DNA of 64,000 nucleotides from Streptomyces sp. NBC_00683. Lineage in GTDB: Bacteria > Actinomycetota > Actinomycetes > Streptomycetales > Streptomycetaceae. The DNA lies in contig NZ_CP109013.1 in NCBI RefSeq assembly GCF_036226745.1, forward strand, positions 620,001 to 684,000. The letters run 5' to 3'. Under the pieces are notes generated by a model. It was not told the origin of the DNA. It saw nothing but the letters and a program-made list of their open reading frames with translations, and searched no databases. A program made the translations under genes and the position numbers. Shown in pieces: positions 32,619 through 41,997 of the stretch. Position 1 is the first letter of the stretch. Every line of letters begins with the position of its first letter.

Positions 32619-34370
32619 TCAGGGGGCGTGCTCCCCCTCGGCAGAAGGTCGCGGGGCCAGCGGGGACGGCAGGCGGACGTACCCGGCGTCGCGGTCCGCC
32701 GAGCGGCGCCAGCGGGTGAGCAGATTAGCCTTGGCCGGCAGCGGTGCCCCCGCAAGCAGTGCGCTCAGCTGGGGCGGTCGGCCGAGGGAGTCGGCGCTCT
32801 GTTCCAGCGTGGTGCGCACCTGCTGCCAGAGGACGGGTTCGGTCTCGGGGTGCAGGTCGGCGACGGCGGCGAGGAGTTCGGCGAGGTGGTTGACGATCAG
32901 GCAGTAGACGACCCGGTCCCAGCCGCGCCTCCGGTCGTACGTGAGGGGCCCGGCGACCTCGCGGGGGAGCCTGCGCAGCGCCGCGGCGTGGTGGCCGTGC
33001 AGGAGCTTGGTGCCTTCGAGGTCGCGGAAGAGGACCCGCTCCGGGAAGCCGTCGCGGCCGACGCAGACGACGACGTTCTGGAGGTGCGGTTCGAGGACCA
33101 CGCCGTGGCGGAAGTACGCGGTCAGGACGGGCGGGACGAGCAGGGCGGTGTAGCGGCGCCACCACTCGGCGGCCTCATCGGGTCCGGCGTCGGCCAGGAG
33201 TTCGGAGACCCGGCCGGGGCCGAGCGGGTACTCGTCGGCAACGGCCGCGGCCAGCAGGGGGGTTGTGCCCGCGGGAGTGTGACGGGCGAGGCCCTCCCGG
33301 ACGATCACACCGAAGCCTTCGAGCAGGGTGCGGTCGGGGCGACCGTCGGCGCCGGGGAGGGCGAGCGAGCGGTAGGCGGGCTCGCGGAGCACGGCGGCCG
33401 AGGGGTGGCGCCGGGCGAGGTCGGCGAGGACGGGGGCGAGCAGCCGGGTCAGCGCGACGGCACCGGTGAGCTCGTACGAGGCGTTCTTCCGCAGGCAGTT
33501 GGTGATGCGCACGTCCAGGCTGAACTTCAGAAAGGCGTGCCCGTCGTGGACCGTACGCACGGAGGCGGTAGGGGTGACGGGTGCCCCTGCCGGACCGAGG
33601 TCGAGCACGTCCCGACGGGCAAGGGCGGCCAGCAGAGCGGGGTGGCCGCCCAGCAGTCGGTACTGCCAGGGGTGCGCGGGCAGCAGCCGGTACCCGGGCG
33701 GTGCCTCTCCGGCCCGGTCGAGTGCCGCCGCTCCCCCGGGCTCGGCGGTCTCCTCGACGAGAAGCCCCTCCCGGACGGCGAGCAGCCGCAGCGGGAAGCG
33801 GGCGCCTTCCTCCGGCGCGTACGCGGTCCAGGCTTCGGGGTCGCCGCCGTGCGTCTTGGGCGTGGGGTGGAAGCGGTGGCCGAGGAGCAGGGACTGCTCG
33901 GAGGCGAGGTAGACGGCGAGCGGATCCGGCCGGGCCACCGGGTCCCCGGGGGCGGAGGCGGTGACCCGGCGGGCGAGGGCGCCGGCGACCGCACGGTGGC
34001 TGGCGGCCACTTGGGCCAGGAACTCGTCGTTCTCCGTGCCGGTGCGCAGGGAGAGTTCGGCGTGCACCAGTTCGGCGAGCCGCTGCCATCCGATCGTCGT
34101 CCACGCGCCGCCCGGCAGGCTCTCCCGGATGCTCACGGGGCCGGTGAAGCGGTGCGCGCCCAGGAGGGAGGCGCGGCGCACTCCGACCCGCAGAAGCGTG
34201 TCGTGGTGTGGCAGGCGCAGGACCAGTCGGCCGTCGGCGAGGGTGCGGTCCTGCGGCGCGGTCGCCTCACGCAGCAGGCAGTTGAGGAGGGTGTGGCCGA
34301 CCGCTTCGTCGGCGGTGGGCGGGTGTACCGGTGTGTGGGCCGGGGTGCGGGGCGTGGTGGTGCTGGGCAT
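32619..34370 (-). CDS. NIS siderophore synthetase, IucA/IucC family (copy 1)
   Basis: 583 aa. NIS family motifs in order: EQSLLLGHRFHPTPKTHGG (ATP and carboxylate binding), LPAHPWQY, SVRTV, KFSLDVRITNCLRKN, LEPHLQN with metal-binding residues, and LFRDLEGT. It condenses a carboxylic acid, probably citrate or a citryl intermediate, with an amine or alcohol through an acyl adenylate. It lies 6 bp after the second synthetase gene, so both come from one transcript. Confidence 0.93.
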   Translation of the reverse strand: MPSTTTPRTPAHTPVHPPTADEAVGHTLLNCLLREATAPQDRTLADGRLVLRLPHHDTLLRVGVRRASLLGAHRFTGPVSIRESLPGGAWTTIGWQRLAELVHAELSLRTGTENDEFLAQVAASHRAVAGALARRVTASAPGDPVARPDPLAVYLASEQSLLLGHRFHPTPKTHGGDPEAWTAYAPEEGARFPLRLLAVREGLLVEETAEPGGAAALDRAGEAPPGYRLLPAHPWQYRLLGGHPALLAALARRDVLDLGPAGAPVTPTASVRTVHDGHAFLKFSLDVRITNCLRKNASYELTGAVALTRLLAPVLADLARRHPSAAVLREPAYRSLALPGADGRPDRTLLEGFGVIVREGLARHTPAGTTPLLAAAVADEYPLGPGRVSELLADAGPDEAAEWWRRYTALLVPPVLTAYFRHGVVLEPHLQNVVVCVGRDGFPERVLFRDLEGTKLLHGHHAAALRRLPREVAGPLTYDRRRGWDRVVYCLIVNHLAELLAAVADLHPETEPVLWQQVRTTLEQSADSLGRPPQLSALLAGAPLPAKANLLTRWRRSADRDAGYVRLPSPLAPRPSAEGEHAP

Positions 34371-34376
34371 CGGCGT

Positions 34377-36248
34377 TCATGCCTTCCGCAAAAGGTAGTT
34401 GGGGCCGGTGGTGTAGTGCTTGTTGATGTCCGCGGCGCCGGACCGGGCCTTGGTGAGCAGGGTGCCGGCCGTCACCATGGCCTTCACGGGCAGCTCGGGT
34501 GCGTCGAGCACGCGGGCGCGCAGCACGGCCGCGGCGTCGGGCCGGGTGGCGGCGGTCCGGTCGATCGCCTCCGCGAGCCGGTCGCGTACCAGCCCGAGCA
34601 GCCGGTCGAGGGGCGCGGTGCCGTGTGCGGCGAGGCCGAAGGCCAGGGAGCCCGCGCACAGATGGACGGTGATGGTGGTGAACAGGTCGGCGACAGGCGC
34701 GTCCTGCGTGCCGCAGATCCGCCCGTCGGCGAAGCCGAGGCTGTCACCGGTGGGCTCCGCGCACCCCCATGCCTCGGCGAGCCGCCGGGTGTGGACGCGC
34801 GGACCGTCGTTGTCCTTGAGGAGCAGCCGGGGCCCGTCCGTTGCGCCGCCGAGCACGAGGGAGATGTTCTGCTGGTGGGACTCCAGGGCGACTCCGTGGC
34901 CGAAGAGGGTCGTCTGCCAGTCCAGCAGCAGGGTCAGAACGGCGTCGGCGAGGGCGACCGGGTCGCCACCGTGGAAGCGGTCGGCCAGGTGCTCGATGAC
35001 CGGGCGCCCGTCGGGGGCGGGAGCCGGCAGTGCGGCGAGCGGCAGGACGGCGGCGTCGTCGAGTCCGGCCGGCTGGGTGCGGCGGAGTACGGCGAGAAGT
35101 TCGTGTCCGGCGTGGGCGTAGCGGGTCTCGTCGGCGAGCAGGACGCGCCCCGCGAAGCGGGGTTCGCGGCGCAGGACGCCCTCCAGGAGGCGCTGCCCGG
35201 CGGCACCGTCGCGCAGTGAACCGGGGGTGACCGTACGGCGGTTGAGCAGCCCCAGGGTGGCAGTGGCGAGGGGGAGTTTGAGGTGGGTGTCGGGCCGGCC
35301 CGCGAGCGCGACGGTCCGCATGGAAAGGGTCGGTACGACGTCGAGCAGAGGCCCCTCGGCGAGGACCGCGTGCCCGGCGAGACCGGTCTCGGCCAGGGCA
35401 TCGCGGAGTCGGCCGGCGGCGGTGAGGGGGTGGACGGGCAGCAGGACGTGCCCCTCGTGGTGGCTGCCGGGCAGTCCCAGCTCGGCGGGCGTGGGCCAGC
35501 CGTCGTGCAGGGGTTCCGCTCCGGTTTCCGAGGCGCTGTACGCGGCCGGGATCACTCCGGAGGCGGTGCCGGGTGCCAGGGTGACCCGCCCGGCGGGCAA
35601 CGACAGCCAACGGAGCGGGAACCGGGGGTGGAACTCGGGTGCGTACGCGCGCAGTTCCCGTTCCCCCATGCCCTTCCGGCCGCGGGACACGGGGTGCACG
35701 GGGTGGTCGGTCCGGGCGGCGAGGGTGTCGTGGGCGAGGGCTCCGGTGTGGCCGCGCCAGTGGGCCGGGCGGTTCCCGTGACTGTCCGACAGGCGGGCGA
35801 GGACCGGGGCCCGGGTCGCGGCGTGCAGTCGGCGGGCCGCGAGGTCGCTGCGGCACTCCTCGGCGAAGGCCGCGTAACCGGGCGCGTCCCCGGGTGCGGC
35901 GAGCCGGGCCAGGGCGGCGAGCACCTCGTCGGTGGTGGTCAGGTCGGTGCCGTCCGGTTCCTGGTGCAGGAGGGGCAGCCGGGCGCCCCAGGTCCCCTGG
36001 AATCCGTCCTGGCGCACGGCGAGGAGCAGGGCGCGGCCGGGACCGGTGGCGAGCCGCAGCCAGGGGCCGTCGGCCCGGTGGTGGAGGGTGGTGCGGGTGC
36101 GCAGCCCTCCCACGTCCTCGCGCAGCAGGGCACTGAGAACGCGCAGCAGTTGGTGGGCCGCGTCGGGGTCCGCGACGGCCGGGAGTTCGGCGGTGCCGGG
36201 CCTGGCCTCTCCCGATTCGTCCGGGGTGAGGGTCCGGTCGGCGGTCAC
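34377..36248 (-). CDS. NIS siderophore synthetase, IucA/IucC family (copy 2)
   Basis: About 623 aa from GTG 36248, which overlaps the preceding stop as GTGA and has GGGAG eight bases upstream; GTG 36263 is an alternative. Motifs: TDHPVHPVSRGRKGM, LLPVHPLT, PTLSMRTVAL, THLKLPL, LESHQQNISLVL, LLKDNDGP, and near the C-terminus VKAMVTAGTLLTKAR. It differs clearly from copy 1, so the two should act on successive condensations. Confidence 0.92.
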   Translation of the reverse strand: MTADRTLTPDESGEARPGTAELPAVADPDAAHQLLRVLSALLREDVGGLRTRTTLHHRADGPWLRLATGPGRALLLAVRQDGFQGTWGARLPLLHQEPDGTDLTTTDEVLAALARLAAPGDAPGYAAFAEECRSDLAARRLHAATRAPVLARLSDSHGNRPAHWRGHTGALAHDTLAARTDHPVHPVSRGRKGMGERELRAYAPEFHPRFPLRWLSLPAGRVTLAPGTASGVIPAAYSASETGAEPLHDGWPTPAELGLPGSHHEGHVLLPVHPLTAAGRLRDALAETGLAGHAVLAEGPLLDVVPTLSMRTVALAGRPDTHLKLPLATATLGLLNRRTVTPGSLRDGAAGQRLLEGVLRREPRFAGRVLLADETRYAHAGHELLAVLRRTQPAGLDDAAVLPLAALPAPAPDGRPVIEHLADRFHGGDPVALADAVLTLLLDWQTTLFGHGVALESHQQNISLVLGGATDGPRLLLKDNDGPRVHTRRLAEAWGCAEPTGDSLGFADGRICGTQDAPVADLFTTITVHLCAGSLAFGLAAHGTAPLDRLLGLVRDRLAEAIDRTAATRPDAAAVLRARVLDAPELPVKAMVTAGTLLTKARSGAADINKHYTTGPNYLLRKA

Positions 36249-37459
36249 GGGGTGATCTCCCACCGCTGGGCGGCGAGGAACGCGTCGGCGGCGCGGTCCA
36301 CGGAGTCCTGGTCGGGGCCGATGGTCCGCAGGATGCCCAGGTAGTCGCGGTTGGTGCGGTGCAGCGGGTGGCGCTCACCGGTCGGGCGCATGGGCCGGTA
36401 GGTGAGGCGCACGTCTCCCTCGGCCCGGTCGACCGCGCCGGGCGCGGAGGCGAGCACGCCTGCCCGGTCGGCGCACGGGGAGTCGATCCGGGCGGCCCGG
36501 TCCGTGCGGGCACCGAGGCTCTCCGGCAGGCCCTCGCCCAGATGGGTGGCAAGGATGTGGTCGAAGAGCGGGATGTCGAGCAGTTCGGCGAGAAGCAGGT
36601 CGCCGTGGTCGCCGATGGCGCGGTAGTTCACCTCGATGATGCGCGCCCGGCCCTCGTGGACGACGAACTCGGTGTGACAGGCACCGAAACCCACGCCGAG
36701 CAGCGCGAGCTGTTCGAGGATCTGCTCGCGTACGGGGGCGGGGTGGTCGGGGACGTAGGTCAGCCGCTGTTCGATGAAGTGGGGCGGAGGCGAGAGACGG
36801 GTGTGGAATCCGCCGAGTACGTGCAGGCGCCCGCCGTCGCCCAGGGTCTCCAGGGTGTACAGCTCGCCGGGCAGGAACTCCTCGACGACCAGGGCGGCGT
36901 CCGGTCGGCGTGCACGGATCTCCTCGCACAGCCTCAGCAGTTCGGCGGGGCCTTCGGCGCGTACGACGTCTTCGCTGGCGACGCCGTCGCGCGGTTTCAC
37001 GACGCAGGGATAGACCACTCCCCCGACCTCTCCCCCGGCATCGACGCACCCGGCCGGCGGCTGTCCGGGGAGGATCTCGACGGCACGGACGGGTTCCGCC
37101 CCGGCGGCTGCGAGGTGGCGGCGCATCAGGGCCTTGTCCTTGGTGCGCAGCGCGGCCCGCCAGTCCTTGCCGGGCAGGCCGAAGAACTCGGCTGCGAGCG
37201 CGCCCTGCGTCTGGAGGTGGTCGCTGTTGGTGAGGACGGCGGCGGGCTGCCCGCGCCGGGAGATGTGTGTGATCACGGCGCGGTGGTCACGGACGTCGCA
37301 GGCGGCGACCTCCACGTCCGGCCCGAGGTCACCGGGTGGCCCGTACGCCCCTGGCTGGTCGGTGAGCAGTGTCACGGACAGGCCGAGCCGCCCGGCAGCC
37401 GGGAGGAAGCCGCTGATGACCGAGTCGGTCGGATTGAGGGCAAGCAGGTACGTCTGCAT
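36245..37459 (-). CDS. ATP-grasp ligase of siderophore pathway
   Basis: 404 aa. ATP-grasp features: TKDKALMRRHLAAAG, the lysine in YPCVVKPRDGVASEDVV, EEFLPGELYTLE, and the metal site in ARIIEVNYRAIGDHGD. Ligases of this kind (PvsA in vibrioferrin) join an amino acid to a carboxylic acid. It is the first gene of the minus-strand siderophore operon, with an iron box 43 bp upstream. Its stop overlaps the next gene. Confidence 0.88.
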   Translation of the reverse strand: MQTYLLALNPTDSVISGFLPAAGRLGLSVTLLTDQPGAYGPPGDLGPDVEVAACDVRDHRAVITHISRRGQPAAVLTNSDHLQTQGALAAEFFGLPGKDWRAALRTKDKALMRRHLAAAGAEPVRAVEILPGQPPAGCVDAGGEVGGVVYPCVVKPRDGVASEDVVRAEGPAELLRLCEEIRARRPDAALVVEEFLPGELYTLETLGDGGRLHVLGGFHTRLSPPPHFIEQRLTYVPDHPAPVREQILEQLALLGVGFGACHTEFVVHEGRARIIEVNYRAIGDHGDLLLAELLDIPLFDHILATHLGEGLPESLGARTDRAARIDSPCADRAGVLASAPGAVDRAEGDVRLTYRPMRPTGERHPLHRTNRDYLGILRTIGPDQDSVDRAADAFLAAQRWEITP

Positions 37460-37501
37460 GGGCGGTCACTTCCGGCGCGCTGATACGACGAGAAACGGAG
37501 C

Positions 37502-37520
37502 TTAGGTTAGGCAAACCTAC
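37502..37520. promoter_or_regulatory. iron box upstream of siderophore operon
   Basis: TTAGGTTAGGCAAACCTAC, a good iron-box match between the divergent ATP-grasp and FhuF-like genes, nearer the ATP-grasp gene. Confidence 0.85.
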
Positions 37521-37577
37521 TTTTACCAACTGGTCGACACGCACGGGGGGTTCGTCGAACCGATGCCTGATCAGTAG

Positions 37578-37596
37578 TAAGGTGAGCCTCCCCTAA
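37578..37596. promoter_or_regulatory. second iron box, FhuF side
   Basis: TAAGGTGAGCCTCCCCTAA matches 16 of 19 positions of the reverse iron-box consensus. It lies 79 bp upstream of the FhuF-like GTG, so the two divergent promoters each appear to have an operator. Confidence 0.72.
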
Positions 37597-37674
37597 GTCA
37601 CTCCTTCCGCCGGGGCTGCCGCCCTTACCGCGGATCGCGCCCTTCGAACGTGTGCACCCCTCTAGGAGCCTTTC

Positions 37675-38547
37675 GTGATCCTCGCCCCGGCACCGGCGTC
37701 CCTCCGGCCCGCCGAGAGCTCCTCCGCCCTCCTCGCCTCCACCTACCGCCGCCTCACCGATCTCTGCCCGGGTCTGGACGCAGAGGTCGCCGAGCCGGGT
37801 GCACCGGCAGGTCAGAGTTGGGTCGACGTCGCCGAACTGGCGCTCCGGCCCGGGTTGCTGGACGCCTTCCTCGAAACGGAGGCCGCCCGGATCGCGGAGC
37901 GCTACGACCACCGGGCCCGCCCCGACGTGGTGGCCTCCCGACTGTTGCACGACTGCCTCTGGTCGCTGTGCCTGCTGCTCAGCGGGCCCTGGTACCTGGA
38001 CCGCCGGGTTCCGCTGCCCCGCCCGGAGGATGTGCGGATCGGCCGGTGCGAGGACCGGTACCAGGTGGTTCCGGGTACGTTCGCCTGTCTGCCGGGCGAC
38101 CCCGCGGAAGGACTCCCAGGGGTGCGCCGGGTGTCCGACGAAGCCGCGCTCGGCGACGCGTTGCGGACGGCCGTCGCCGATCTGGTGCGCCCGCTGTGCG
38201 CGGCACTCGGCCCCCGGGTGCGGCGCGGGCCCCGGGCGCTGTGGGGCATGGTCGAGGACGACCTCGTCTCGGGCATCTGGTACGTGGGCCGCATGCTCGG
38301 CGAGGAGGAACGGGCGGTCGCCGCGGCCGGACGGCTGCTGCCGGGACCGGTCCCGCCGTTCCCCGCCGGCGCCGGCTTCCGGCACCTGACGGACACGGAC
38401 GGAAGGTCGCACCCGACCCGGGACCGGGCGGGCTGCTGCCTCTACTACACGATCCGCCCCGCGGAGGCGTGCGACACCTGCCCCCGCACCTGCGACGCCG
38501 AACGGCTGAACCGCATCGAAGCGGAAGGGACCCCGGCCGCCGGGTGA
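37675..38547 (+). CDS. FhuF-like [2Fe-2S] ferric-siderophore reductase
   Basis: 290 aa from GTG 37675 with a CTAGGAG site. The C-terminus carries the FhuF cysteine pattern: AGCCLYYTIR, then CDTCPRTC, giving C-C-x10-C-x2-C. This binds a 2Fe-2S cluster in siderophore reductases that release iron in the cytoplasm. Divergent from the siderophore operon and sharing its iron boxes, so it probably reduces the complex this locus makes. Confidence 0.88.
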   Translation: MILAPAPASLRPAESSSALLASTYRRLTDLCPGLDAEVAEPGAPAGQSWVDVAELALRPGLLDAFLETEAARIAERYDHRARPDVVASRLLHDCLWSLCLLLSGPWYLDRRVPLPRPEDVRIGRCEDRYQVVPGTFACLPGDPAEGLPGVRRVSDEAALGDALRTAVADLVRPLCAALGPRVRRGPRALWGMVEDDLVSGIWYVGRMLGEEERAVAAAGRLLPGPVPPFPAGAGFRHLTDTDGRSHPTRDRAGCCLYYTIRPAEACDTCPRTCDAERLNRIEAEGTPAAG

Positions 38548-38557
38548 CACCGCCCGC

Positions 38558-38606
38558 ATGACGGAAGGCCGGCCCGGGAACCTCGCCCGGGCCGGCCTTC
38601 CGTCAT
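38558..38606. terminator. bidirectional terminator, 21-bp perfect stem
   Basis: Arms 38558-38578 and 38586-38606 are perfect inverted repeats around a 7-nt loop. It lies between the convergent FhuF-like and pyruvate carboxylase genes. No U-run follows, as is common in Streptomyces. Confidence 0.9.
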
Positions 38607-38619
38607 GACGAAGCCGGCG

Positions 38620-41600
38620 TCAGCCGATCTCGATGAGCAGATCGCCCGCCTCCACCTGCTGGATCTTCCCGATCGCGAGACGCGCGACCGTGCCCGCACG
38701 CTGGGCGGTGATGGAGGCCTCCATCTTCATCGCCTCGATGGTGGCGACCGTCTGACCCGCCGACACCGAATCGCCCTCCGCCACCTGGAGCGTCACGACG
38801 CCCGCGAACGGTGCGGGGACATGCCCGTCGTTGCCCCGCTCGGCCTTCTCCGCGGCCTTGACCTCGGTGGCTACGGACGTGTCCCGCACCGCGACCGGGC
38901 GCAACTGGCCGTTGAGCGTGGCCATCACCGTACGGAAGCCACGTTCGTCGGCCTCCGAGATCGCCTCCAGCTCGATCAGCAGCGTGACACCGGCGCCCAG
39001 GGTGACCGTGTGCTCGGTGTCCGGCTCCAGACCGTAGAAGAAGTCCTGCGTGGGCAGTACGGACGTGTCGCCGTAGGCCTCGCGGTGGGCGTCGAACTCC
39101 TTGGTCGGGCCGGGGAACAGCAGCCGGTTCAGCGTCGCCTGCCGGTTCCGGCCGAGTCCCTCGCGGTCCTCCTCCGACAGGGTCGCGGCCTCGGACTGCG
39201 CGGGGCGGCCCTGGAGTGCGCGCGTACGGAACGGCTCGGGCCAGCCACCGGCAGGGTCGCCCAGCTCGCCGCGCAGGAAGCCGACCACCGAGTCCGGCAC
39301 GTCGAACTTGCCGGGGTCGGACTCGAAGTCGGCCGCACTGACCCCGGCCCCGACCAGGTGCAGGGCGAGGTCGCCCACCACCTTCGACGAGGGGGTCACT
39401 TTGACCAGCCGGCCCAGCATCCGGTCGGCCGCCGCGTAGCAGTCCTCGATCAGCTCGAAGCGGTCGCCGAGGCCGAGCGCGATGGCCTGCTGACGCAGGT
39501 TCGACAGCTGACCACCGGGAATCTCGTGGTGGTAGACACGCCCGGTGGGCGAGGCCAGTCCCGACTCGAAGGGTGCGTAGACCTTGCGCACGGCCTCCCA
39601 GTACGGCTCGAGTCCGCCGACCGCGTCGAGCGACAGCCCGGTCGCGCGCTCGGTGTGGTCGGTGGCCGCGACGAGCGCGGACAGCGACGGCTGGCTGGTG
39701 GTGCCCGCCATCGAGGCGACGGCGGCGTCGACGGCGTCCACGCCCGCGTCGATCGCGGCGATCAGCGTGGCGAGCTGGCCGCCGGCGGTGTCGTGGGTGT
39801 GCAGATGCACCGGAAGGTCGAAGCGCTCGCGCAGCGCGGTCACCAGGGTGCGTGCGGCGGGCGGGCGCAGCAGGCCGGCCATGTCCTTGATGGCCAGGAC
39901 GTGCGCGCCGGCCTCGACGATCTCTTCCGCGAGGCGCAGGTAGTAGTCGAGCGTGTAGAGCTGTTCGGCCGGGTTCGACAGGTCCGCGGTGTAGCAGAGG
40001 GCGACCTCGGCGAGCGCCGTGCCGGTGGACCGTACGGCGTCGATGGCGGGACGCATCTGCGAGACGTCGTTGAGCGCGTCGAAGATCCGGAAGATGTCCA
40101 TGCCGGTCGACGCGGCCTCGGCGACGAAGGCTTCGGTCACCTCGACGGGGTACGGCGTGTAGCCGACGGTGTTGCGCCCGCGCAGCAGCATCTGCGTACA
40201 GATGTTGGGCACCGCCTCCCGCAGGGCCGCGAGCCGCTCCCAGGGATCCTCGGCGAGGAAGCGCAGGGCCACGTCGTAGGTGGCGCCGCCCCAGCACTCC
40301 AGGCTGAGGAGCTCCGGTGCGGTGTGGGCGACGTGCGGGGCGACGGCCAGCAGGTCGCGCGTCCTCACCCGGGTGGCCAACAGGGACTGGTGTGCGTCGC
40401 GGAAGGTCGTGTCCGTCACCGCGACGGCCCGCTGCGCACGCAGCTCCGCCGCGAACGCCTCCGGCCCGAGTGCCGCGAGGCGCTGCCGCGATCCTTCGCG
40501 GAAGGGTGTGCCCGGGGAGACGGAAGGGAGTTTGAGGGCCGGGTCGATGACCTGGGGACGCGGGCCGTGGGGACGGTTGACCGTCGTCTCGGCGAGGTAC
40601 GTGAGCATGCGGCTTCCGCGGTCCGCCGAGGGGCGCGCCCGGATCAGTTCGGGGTGCTCGGCGATGAAGCTGGTCGTGATGCGGCCCTCGCGGAAGCCGG
40701 GGTGGTCGAGCACCGCGCCCAGGAAGGGCAGGTTGGTGGCGACCCCGCGGATACGGAACTCGGCGATCGCCCGACGTGCGCGGCGGGCGGCGTTGGCGAA
40801 GTCGTGTCCGTGGCAGGTCAGTTTGACCAGCATCGAGTCGAAGTGGGCGGACACTTCGGCGCCGGTGTGGACGGTGCCGCCGTCCAGCCGTACCCCGGGG
40901 CCGCCCGGGGAACGGTACGCGGAGATGGTGCCGGTGTCGGGACGGAAGCCGTTGGCAGGGTCCTCGGTGGTGATACGGCACTGCATGGCGGTGCCGTTGA
41001 GCACGATGTCGTCCTGCGTCAGGCGCAGTTCCGGAAGCGACTTCCCCGCGGCGATCCGCAGCTGCCCGATCACCAGGTCCCGTCCGGTGACCTGCTCGGT
41101 GACGGTGTGCTCCACCTGGATGCGGGGGTTCATCTCGATGAAGACGTGGTTGCCGCGCTCGTCGACCAGGAACTCCACGGTGCCCGCGTTGACGTACCCG
41201 ATGTGCTTGGCGAACGCCACGGCGTCGGCGCAGATGCGCGCGCGCAGCTCGGGGTCGAGGTTCGGCGCGGGCGCGATCTCGACCACCTTCTGGTGGCGCC
41301 GCTGCAGCGAACAGTCCCGCTCGTACAGGTGGACGACGTTGCCCTGGTTGTCGGCGAGGATCTGCACCTCGATGTGGCGCGGGTTGATGACGGCCTGCTC
41401 GAGGAAGACGGTGGCGTCACCGAACGCCGACTCCGCCTCGCGCATCGCCGCGTCGATCGACTCCCGCAGCTCGGCGGGCTCGGCGACACGCCGCATTCCC
41501 CGCCCGCCGCCACCGGCGACGGCCTTGACGAACACCGGGAACCCGATGGAGTCGGCCGCGTCGACCAGCGTGTCCACGTCGGTGGACGGCTCCGACGACT

Positions 41601-41997
41601 TCAGTACGGGAACACCGGCCTCGCGGGCGGCCGCCACGGCGCGGGACTTGTTGCCGGTCAGGTGCAGCACGGAAGCGGGCGGTCCGACGAAGGTGATCCC
41701 GGCCTCGGCGCACGCGGCGGCGAGGTCGGGGTTCTCCGACAGGAAGCCGTATCCGGGATAGACGGCGTCGGCACCCGCCTTGCGTGCGGCCTTGATGACC
41801 TCGTCGACCGAGAGGTAGGCCCGCACCGGGTGGCCCTTTTCGCCGATCTGGTAGGCCTCGTCGGCTTTGGCACGGTGGAGCGAATTGCGGTCCTCGTGGG
41901 GGAACACGGCCACGGTGGAGATGCCGAGCTCGAACGCCGCACGGAACGCGCGGATCGCGATCTCGCCCCGGTTGGCGACCAATACCTTGCGGAACAT
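38620..41997 (-). CDS. pyc: pyruvate carboxylase
   Basis: 1125 aa, the normal full length, from ATG 41997 with an AGGGGAC site. Biotin carboxylase (1-~450) has MFRKVLVANRGEIAIRAF and the ATP loop GGGGRGMRRV. Carboxyltransferase (~520-820) has TDTTFRDAHQSLLATR and HTHDTAGG. The biotinyl domain ends the protein with EAMKMEAS, the lysine being biotinylated. It makes oxaloacetate from pyruvate to refill the TCA cycle. An unusual 20-bp direct repeat lies in its leader. Confidence 0.97.
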   Translation of the reverse strand: MFRKVLVANRGEIAIRAFRAAFELGISTVAVFPHEDRNSLHRAKADEAYQIGEKGHPVRAYLSVDEVIKAARKAGADAVYPGYGFLSENPDLAAACAEAGITFVGPPASVLHLTGNKSRAVAAAREAGVPVLKSSEPSTDVDTLVDAADSIGFPVFVKAVAGGGGRGMRRVAEPAELRESIDAAMREAESAFGDATVFLEQAVINPRHIEVQILADNQGNVVHLYERDCSLQRRHQKVVEIAPAPNLDPELRARICADAVAFAKHIGYVNAGTVEFLVDERGNHVFIEMNPRIQVEHTVTEQVTGRDLVIGQLRIAAGKSLPELRLTQDDIVLNGTAMQCRITTEDPANGFRPDTGTISAYRSPGGPGVRLDGGTVHTGAEVSAHFDSMLVKLTCHGHDFANAARRARRAIAEFRIRGVATNLPFLGAVLDHPGFREGRITTSFIAEHPELIRARPSADRGSRMLTYLAETTVNRPHGPRPQVIDPALKLPSVSPGTPFREGSRQRLAALGPEAFAAELRAQRAVAVTDTTFRDAHQSLLATRVRTRDLLAVAPHVAHTAPELLSLECWGGATYDVALRFLAEDPWERLAALREAVPNICTQMLLRGRNTVGYTPYPVEVTEAFVAEAASTGMDIFRIFDALNDVSQMRPAIDAVRSTGTALAEVALCYTADLSNPAEQLYTLDYYLRLAEEIVEAGAHVLAIKDMAGLLRPPAARTLVTALRERFDLPVHLHTHDTAGGQLATLIAAIDAGVDAVDAAVASMAGTTSQPSLSALVAATDHTERATGLSLDAVGGLEPYWEAVRKVYAPFESGLASPTGRVYHHEIPGGQLSNLRQQAIALGLGDRFELIEDCYAAADRMLGRLVKVTPSSKVVGDLALHLVGAGVSAADFESDPGKFDVPDSVVGFLRGELGDPAGGWPEPFRTRALQGRPAQSEAATLSEEDREGLGRNRQATLNRLLFPGPTKEFDAHREAYGDTSVLPTQDFFYGLEPDTEHTVTLGAGVTLLIELEAISEADERGFRTVMATLNGQLRPVAVRDTSVATEVKAAEKAERGNDGHVPAPFAGVVTLQVAEGDSVSAGQTVATIEAMKMEASITAQRAGTVARLAIGKIQQVEAGDLLIEIG

